Of a stretch of DNA of 64,000 nt, positions 59,653 through 64,000 are shown piece after piece. This DNA comes from Rhodanobacteraceae bacterium. Its GTDB lineage: Bacteria > Pseudomonadota > Gammaproteobacteria > Xanthomonadales > Ahniellaceae. The translations under genes were made by a program, and so were the position numbers. Where the stretch lies: NCBI GenBank assembly GCA_016708465.1, contig JADJFT010000006.1, forward strand, positions 62,001 through 126,000, written 5' to 3'. Position 1 is the stretch's first letter. Every line of letters starts with the position of its first letter. The notes beneath the pieces were generated by a model that searched no databases, was not told the origin of the DNA, and saw nothing but the letters and a program-made list of their open reading frames with translations.

Positions 59653-60348
59653 ATGACGGACGCTGCCGTTGCGGCCGCGGATTCCGGGGCCGAACCGGCC
59701 ATCGTCGAGTCGCGCCTCAAACTCACCGAAATTTTCCATTCGCTGCAAGGTGAGGCGGACGCGGTGGGCTGGCCGACGGTGTTTATTCGCCTGACCGGCT
59801 GCCCGCTGCGCTGTACTTACTGCGATACCGCCTATGCGTTCTATGGCGGTGAATGGTGGACACTCGAATCGATCCTACATAGGGTCGAAGGCTTTGGCGC
59901 GCGGCATGTGTGTGTCACCGGTGGTGAGCCGATGGCGCAACGCGCCTGTATCGATCTGCTACGCGCGCTCTGCGATGCTGGTTATCAGGTGTCGCTAGAA
60001 ACCAGCGGTGCGCTCGATCTCTCGGCAGTTGACTCACGCGTCTCGCGTGTTGTCGATCTGAAGACGCCCGATTCGAACGAATGTGCACGAAATCGATACG
60101 AAAACCTCGCGCTACTGACCGCGCACGATCAGCTCAAATTTGTTCTCTGTTCGCGTGCCGACTACGAGTGGGCGAAGTGCATCGTGTTGGAGCGCCGACT
60201 CCACGAATGCTGCACGGTTCTGTTTTCACCAAGCCATCGCCAGATCGCACCGCGCGATTTGGCCGAATGGATCCTCGCGGACCGATTGCCGGTTCGCTTC
60301 CAGCTCCAGTTGCACAAGCAGCTTTGGGGCGATTTGCCGGGACGCTGA
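59653..60348 (+). CDS. queE: 7-carboxy-7-deazaguanine synthase
   Basis: Radical SAM enzyme of 231 residues converting 6-carboxytetrahydropterin to 7-carboxy-7-deazaguanine in queuosine synthesis. [20 protein letters not shown] leads to the cluster motif CPLRCTYCD (C-x3-C-x2-C), then [10 protein letters not shown] with the SAM-binding GGE. The C-terminus ([18 protein letters not shown]) matches the short-form QueE. It follows cpoB by 3 bases and precedes queC, an arrangement common in gammaproteobacteria. Confidence 0.95.
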   Translation: MTDAAVAAADSGAEPAIVESRLKLTEIFHSLQGEADAVGWPTVFIRLTGCPLRCTYCDTAYAFYGGEWWTLESILHRVEGFGARHVCVTGGEPMAQRACIDLLRALCDAGYQVSLETSGALDLSAVDSRVSRVVDLKTPDSNECARNRYENLALLTAHDQLKFVLCSRADYEWAKCIVLERRLHECCTVLFSPSHRQIAPRDLAEWILADRLPVRFQLQLHKQLWGDLPGR

Positions 60349-60349
60349 G

Positions 60350-61036
60350 ATGGGTGCGGAGTTGACGACGACGCCTCGCGCCGTAGTTTTGGTCTCGGGC
60401 GGTATGGATTCAGTGGCGACACTCGCAATCGCACGTGCGCGAGGCTTTGATTGCTATGCACTTAGCGTCGACTATGGCCAGCGCCACCATGCCGAACTGG
60501 ATGCCGCGAAACGCAACACGGCTAAATTGGGTGCGATTGCGCACAAGATCGTGCATATCGATCTGCGCATGCTCGGTGGTTCTGCATTGACCGACGACAT
60601 CGCTGTGCCGGAAGCGCCGACCAGCGGTATCCCGGTGACTTATGTGCCGGCACGCAACACCATCATGCTCGCAGTGGCACTCGGCTGGGCGGAAGTGTTG
60701 GGCGCACACGACCTGTTTTGCGGAGTCAATGCCGTTGACTATTCCGGCTATCCGGACTGTCGCCCAGAGTTCATTCGCGCCTTTGAACAACTTGCCAATC
60801 TTGCGACCAAGGCCGGCGTCGAGGGCCAGCGTTTCAGTGTGCACGCACCACTGATGGCGATGTCCAAGGCCGATATCGTGCGTGCTGGTCTTGCACACGG
60901 AGTCGACTTTTCGACGACGGTGTCCTGCTATCAGGCCGATGGCGACGGACGTGCCTGCGGTCGTTGCGATGCCTGCCGTCTGCGCCGCCAAGGCTTCGAC
61001 GATGCCGGTGTGCCCGATCCCACGCATTATCGGTGA
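60350..61036 (+). CDS. queC: 7-cyano-7-deazaguanine synthase
   Basis: ATP-dependent ligase of 228 residues that makes preQ0 from 7-carboxy-7-deazaguanine and ammonia. The PP-loop is [19 protein letters not shown] near residue 12; [20 protein letters not shown] and [19 protein letters not shown] follow; the zinc-binding cysteines are in [20 protein letters not shown]. The ATG at 60350 is one base after the queE stop; the frame continues upstream only inside queE. Zinc cysteine count (four) is complete. Confidence 0.96.
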   Translation: MGAELTTTPRAVVLVSGGMDSVATLAIARARGFDCYALSVDYGQRHHAELDAAKRNTAKLGAIAHKIVHIDLRMLGGSALTDDIAVPEAPTSGIPVTYVPARNTIMLAVALGWAEVLGAHDLFCGVNAVDYSGYPDCRPEFIRAFEQLANLATKAGVEGQRFSVHAPLMAMSKADIVRAGLAHGVDFSTTVSCYQADGDGRACGRCDACRLRRQGFDDAGVPDPTHYR

Positions 61037-61061
61037 TTCGTCACACCTGCAGAATATTTCC

Positions 61062-61090
61062 TTGAGCGTTCATCGGCGCTCACCTAAACT
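61062..61090 (+). promoter_or_regulatory. Sigma-70-type promoter for tRNA-Lys
   Basis: TTGAGC (61062-61067) and TAAACT (61085-61090) are separated by 17 bases. The predicted start of transcription is near 61097, about 20 bases before the mature tRNA. Good spacing and fair hexamers. Confidence 0.65.
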
Positions 61091-61117
61091 TCGCGCCCCT
61101 TTCGGGATGTAATCACC

Positions 61118-61193
61118 GGGTCGTTAGCTCAGCCGGTAGAGCAGCGGACTTTTAATCCGTAGGTCGGGAGTTCGAATCTCCCACGACCCACCA
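61118..61193 (+). tRNA. tRNA-Lys (anticodon TTT)
   Basis: Complete cloverleaf: acceptor stem GGGTCGT with ACGACCC, D-arm GCTCAGCCGGTAGAGC, anticodon stem GCGGA/TCCGT around loop CTTTTAA with anticodon TTT at 61151-61153, T-arm GGGAGTTCGAATCTCCC, and an encoded CCA end. Follows queC in the order common to this group of bacteria. Confidence 0.97.
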
Positions 61194-61215
61194 TCTCCTC
61201 GGTTGGTATCGCGGT

Positions 61216-62959
61216 TCAAGGCGTCGCTTCGAAGCCGTTGGCGAAGACCGCATCAAGCGTGCTGATGGTCACGGCACCCGGCAACGTCGTTGTAGTCAGC
61301 GCCAAGTCGCCGCTATTGATCGCGGCGTTGTCGTCGATATCGAGGTACAGCGTCACCAGCAGGTCGTAGTTGCCGTCAGGCAGGCCTGTGGGCAGCGCGA
61401 ACGGACGACTGACGGCGTTCGCGCCCATGTTCAGGGCGACGCCAAGGTCATGTGCCGGGTCACTGACGTATCCGATACCGCTGCGATACAGGCTGGCGCC
61501 GAGGAACACTGCAGCATGGCTGCTTCCGGCAAGGTTGCTGATCGCGAAATTGATCGCCAGGGTCGTGCCGGCGGGTGCGCTTGCCGGCACTGCGGCCACC
61601 GTGTCGATGCGCAATGGCGAAGACAGTGCCGCGCTGCGCAGGCCGCTGCCGGCGCCGTTGGCGTTGAAGTAGTGGTTGACGATCCACGGCCAAGCGCTGG
61701 CCTTGATTCAATGCCCAACGCTGCGTGCCCCACTGCGACATGCCGCGGCCATGGCCGAAGCAACCATGACCGCTGGCGACGCTGTCGGCGAGACAGGGCC
61801 AGTTCGCCGCCGGTGAGCCGACGTAGCCGTCGCCGCAGACTAAGTCGGCGTTGCTGCACGAGAGACCATCCGCGGGATCGTCCCAGGCGTTGTTTTCGGC
61901 TGAGTATTCGGCGCGGAAAATGTCACCGATGCGTTCGAGCATGATGCCGGCAGTGGCCGCCACTGCGGCATTGGTGCTGGCCGAAGTGTCCGGGTCGTTG
62001 ACTTGGCAGCAGGCACTCGAACAGATGTCGTAGCTGGCGCTTCGCGGATTGGCGACGTGCCATGCGCCGTAGCTGCGATAGGCAACGGCACCGGCGCGCA
62101 GGCTGTGGCCGTTCCAGCTCGCGATCCACTCGTCATTGAGGCCGCGCTGCACGTAAGTTTCGAGCGACATCACCGCGACTGCGCTGCAGCCGCCGACGCA
62201 ACAAGGTGTGGTGAAGCCGGCATCAGCAAAGCCGACGCGCAGGTTCGTCGGTGGTTGCAGGATTGGCGCCGTCGGCGCGCGCTCGGGCCACGCGATATCG
62301 TCCTGCAGCCATTGCAGTTCGCGCTGGTCGAAGCGATGGTCGGGTGGTGGTTCGGCGCGGTCGCCACCGAGGTCGAGAATCAGGTGGTGACTGCCCGGGG
62401 TCAGTCGCAGCGTGCGTAGCAGCGGTGCCCGGCCCGGTGCCTCGACGATCAGCGTGTCGGCTCGTCCGGCATCCGCATCGCCATCTCGTGCCGAAAACTC
62501 AAGATCAAAGCGACCCTGTGCGTCGGTGCGTGCGGTGAGGTGAGCGAGCCGCACGATGATGTCGGGAACTGGCGCACGCTGTTCGCGATCATGGACATGG
62601 CCGCTGACATGAATGCGCCCGGGTGCGACAGGGTCTGGTTTCGCTGCAACGAGTGGGTCGAGCCACAGTTGGAACGCCGTTGGGCCGTCGGCGGCGATCG
62701 CCAAGGTGGTATCGATGGAACGGTATCCCGGCGCGCTGACTTTGGCTTGCCACTGCCCCGGTGCAAGGCCGAGGTCGGTGCGTGTTTTTGGCCAATCACG
62801 GGCATGGCCGTCACCGAGGACGAAGACCGCATCGACGAACGCACCCGTCGCGCTGTCGCGCACTTCGACCAGTACCGGCGCCGCCCTGGCAGCGACCGAC
62901 ACACCAAGAAACAACACCACCAACCGTCGTTGCCATGCGCCACGGCAATGGATTCGCAT
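61216..62959 (-). CDS. Secreted SpoIID/LytB-domain protein, one frameshift
   Basis: Exported protein of about 580 codons. Signal peptide core RRLVVLFLGVSVAARAAP; one or two carboxypeptidase-regulatory-like domains (GQWQAKVSAPGYRSIDTTLA, ARTDAQGRFDLEF); then a SpoIID/LytB segment with AVMSLETYVQRGLNDEWI, SLRAGAVAYRSYGAWH and GHGCFGHGRGMSQWGTQRWA. In sporulating bacteria that fold degrades septal peptidoglycan; here a wall-directed role is inferred. Near 61688 one extra base breaks the frame: it should read QRLAWIVNHYFNANGAG and continue to a C-terminal beta domain ending DAVFANGFEATP. Many cysteines (CCVGGC, CSSACC) suggest disulfides. An earlier ATG at 62974 is possible. Confidence 0.82.
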
Positions 62960-63028
62960 GATCCTTGCTCCCATTCGCTCGTCGCCATTGTTGGCGATCG
63001 CGGGTTCGGCGACAACCCGGCATGATTC

Positions 63029-63058
63029 TTGACTCGGCGTCCACGAAGGTTCGATAAA
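63029..63058 (+). promoter_or_regulatory. Promoter of fnr, near-leaderless
   Basis: TTGACT (63029-63034) and GATAAA (63053-63058) lie 18 bases apart. The predicted transcription start, about 63065, is only a couple of bases from the ATG at 63067, and no ribosome-binding site is seen. Confidence 0.55.
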
Positions 63059-63066
63059 CTACGGCA

Positions 63067-63846
63067 ATGTTAGTCGTCCCGCGAGCCGCGCCCGCATCGA
63101 TACCGTCGCTTGATCTTGCGGAGTTGCGTCGTAGCTGTCGTTCTTGTGCGTTGCATGCGCTGTGCTTGCCGGCATCAATTTCCTCGGAAGATCTGACTTC
63201 ACTCGACGCCATCGTGCGTGCCCGGCGTCCGTTGAATCGCGGTGACCTATTGTTTGCCAGCGGTACCCGCTTCCAGTCGCTGTTTGTGGTTCGGTCGGGT
63301 TCGTTCAAGACCACGCTGGAGATGAACAGCGGCGAGCAGCAAGTGCTGGGGTTTCATTTGCCCGGTGAAATTCTTGGGTTCGATGCCTTGTCGGACGACG
63401 TACATCGCTGCAGTGCCGAAGCGCTGGAGCGCGCATCGGTATGCGATGCGCCGTTTGCCCAAATCGATGAGTTTGCGGCGAACGTGCCGGGTCTGCGACG
63501 ACAGTTGCTGCGCATTGCCAGTCGTGAGGTGGTGAAAGACCACGAGCATCTGATGATGATGGGTCGTCGGCAGGCACAGGAGCGCTTGGCGATCTTCCTG
63601 CGCAGCCTGTCACAGCGTTATCGCAATCTGCAGCGCGCACCGGAACTTCTGGAACTGCCGATGTCGCGCCACGAGTTGGCGAATTACCTTGGGCTGGTCG
63701 TCGAAACCGTGAGCCGGATGTTCACTCGGTTCGAAGAGCTTGGTGTGCTTCGAGTCAACCGCAAACAGATCCGGATCGTGAATTTTGCTCGGCTGGACGA
63801 ACTCGCAGGCGATGCCTCACAGGACATCGAGAGCGAAGCCTGCTGA
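63067..63846 (+). CDS. fnr: Fnr-type oxygen-responsive transcriptional regulator
   Basis: Crp/Fnr-family regulator of 259 residues. N-terminal cysteines in CRSCALHALCLP (C-x2-C-x5-C) plus one in RASVCDAPF match the four [4Fe-4S] ligands that sense oxygen. The cyclic-nucleotide-like domain follows (LFASGTRFQSLFVVRSGSFK, GEILGFDAL), a long dimer helix, and the helix-turn-helix MSRHELANYLGLVVETVSRM with the E-x-x-S-R recognition residues that read TTGAT half-sites. It can therefore be expected to act at the box before napE. No other in-frame start precedes the cysteines, so ATG 63067 is firm. Confidence 0.95.
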   Translation: MLVVPRAAPASIPSLDLAELRRSCRSCALHALCLPASISSEDLTSLDAIVRARRPLNRGDLLFASGTRFQSLFVVRSGSFKTTLEMNSGEQQVLGFHLPGEILGFDALSDDVHRCSAEALERASVCDAPFAQIDEFAANVPGLRRQLLRIASREVVKDHEHLMMMGRRQAQERLAIFLRSLSQRYRNLQRAPELLELPMSRHELANYLGLVVETVSRMFTRFEELGVLRVNRKQIRIVNFARLDELAGDASQDIESEAC

Positions 63847-63850
63847 CGGT

Positions 63851-64000
63851 TCACTGCACGCAGTAGTCGTCGCCCGCGATCGCCATCGAGACGGCAAGGT
63901 CGTGGGCATGACCGCGGTGACGATAGGGAACCCACACGCTGAGCACGGCCAGTGCCAATGCGATGGCGGCACCGGTGCGCCGCAACCATGGCGAACGGCC
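63851..64000 (-). CDS. C-terminal end of an unrecognised membrane protein
   Basis: The window ends inside this gene. The visible 49 residues read RSPWLRRTGAAIALALAVLS, a basic stretch then a membrane helix, followed by VWVPYRHRGHAHDLAVSMAI and the end GDDYCVQ before TGA at 63851-63853. The reading frame is open to the window edge, and hydrophobicity plus a clean stop argue for a real gene. Convergent with fnr, five bases between the stops. I cannot name the family. Confidence 0.5.
   Translation of the reverse strand, partial: GRSPWLRRTGAAIALALAVLSVWVPYRHRGHAHDLAVSMAIAGDDYCVQ

Overview
The window looks like a GC-rich gammaproteobacterium of the Xanthomonadales (Lysobacterales), perhaps Rhodanobacteraceae-like. 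The main reasons are a fused aspartate kinase/diaminopimelate decarboxylase, the MurD2-MurL route to D-glutamate, Oar-like TonB-dependent receptors next to TPR-sulfotransferases, and the ruvC-ruvA-kup-ruvB-ybgC-tolQRAB-pal-cpoB-queE-queC-tRNA-Lys block. No phage, IS element, CRISPR array or rRNA was seen.

Layout. 1-2.2 kb: dTDP-rhamnose genes rmlB-rmlA-rmlC (minus), the last running off the window. 2.4-6 kb: ssb and ispB (divergent), a broken dienelactone hydrolase, cytochrome c'. 6-12 kb: minus-strand operon lysAC-murL-murD2-cytochrome b561 with overlapping genes. 12-12.6 kb: a very A-poor stretch without a credible gene. 12.7-19 kb: two tandem paralogous TonB-dependent receptors, each ending in an intrinsic terminator. 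19-25.4 kb: two TPR-sulfotransferases around a glycine-zipper protein and an EF-G-like GTPase. 25-30 kb: a response regulator, a POT peptide transporter (badly broken) and a divergent secreted S9 peptidase. 30-35 kb: CorA, a DUF4105 membrane protein, CorC, a small secreted protein with an amber codon, a NarL-type regulator, 3-hydroxybutyrate dehydrogenase. 35-41 kb: 3-hydroxybutyrate oligomer hydrolase, an FG-GAP repeat protein, a DUF4166-like protein and a saccharopine-dehydrogenase-like protein. 41-45.7 kb: FmdB-type zinc ribbon, aspS, AIM24 protein, two alpha/beta hydrolases. 45.8-49.9 kb: napEDABC with an FNR-like box upstream. 50-61 kb: ruv, kup, ybgC, tol-pal, queE/queC and tRNA-Lys. 61-64 kb: a SpoIID/LytB-domain secreted protein, an Fnr regulator and the end of an unknown membrane protein.

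How the genes fit together. Cell-envelope functions dominate: Tol-Pal, peptidoglycan precursor synthesis, rhamnose, outer-membrane receptors. There is a low-oxygen branch (periplasmic nitrate reductase, Fnr), a polyhydroxybutyrate-degradation pair, and a peptide-use pair (secreted peptidase plus POT importer).

Quality caveat. About fifteen apparent one-base frameshifts and three in-frame stops interrupt otherwise conserved genes, including the probably essential murL. Several sit in homopolymers. Sequence or assembly error is the simplest explanation for many of them, so broken genes are annotated over their full inferred span with the break positions given. All family assignments come from motif and protein recognition by eye; no database search was run.
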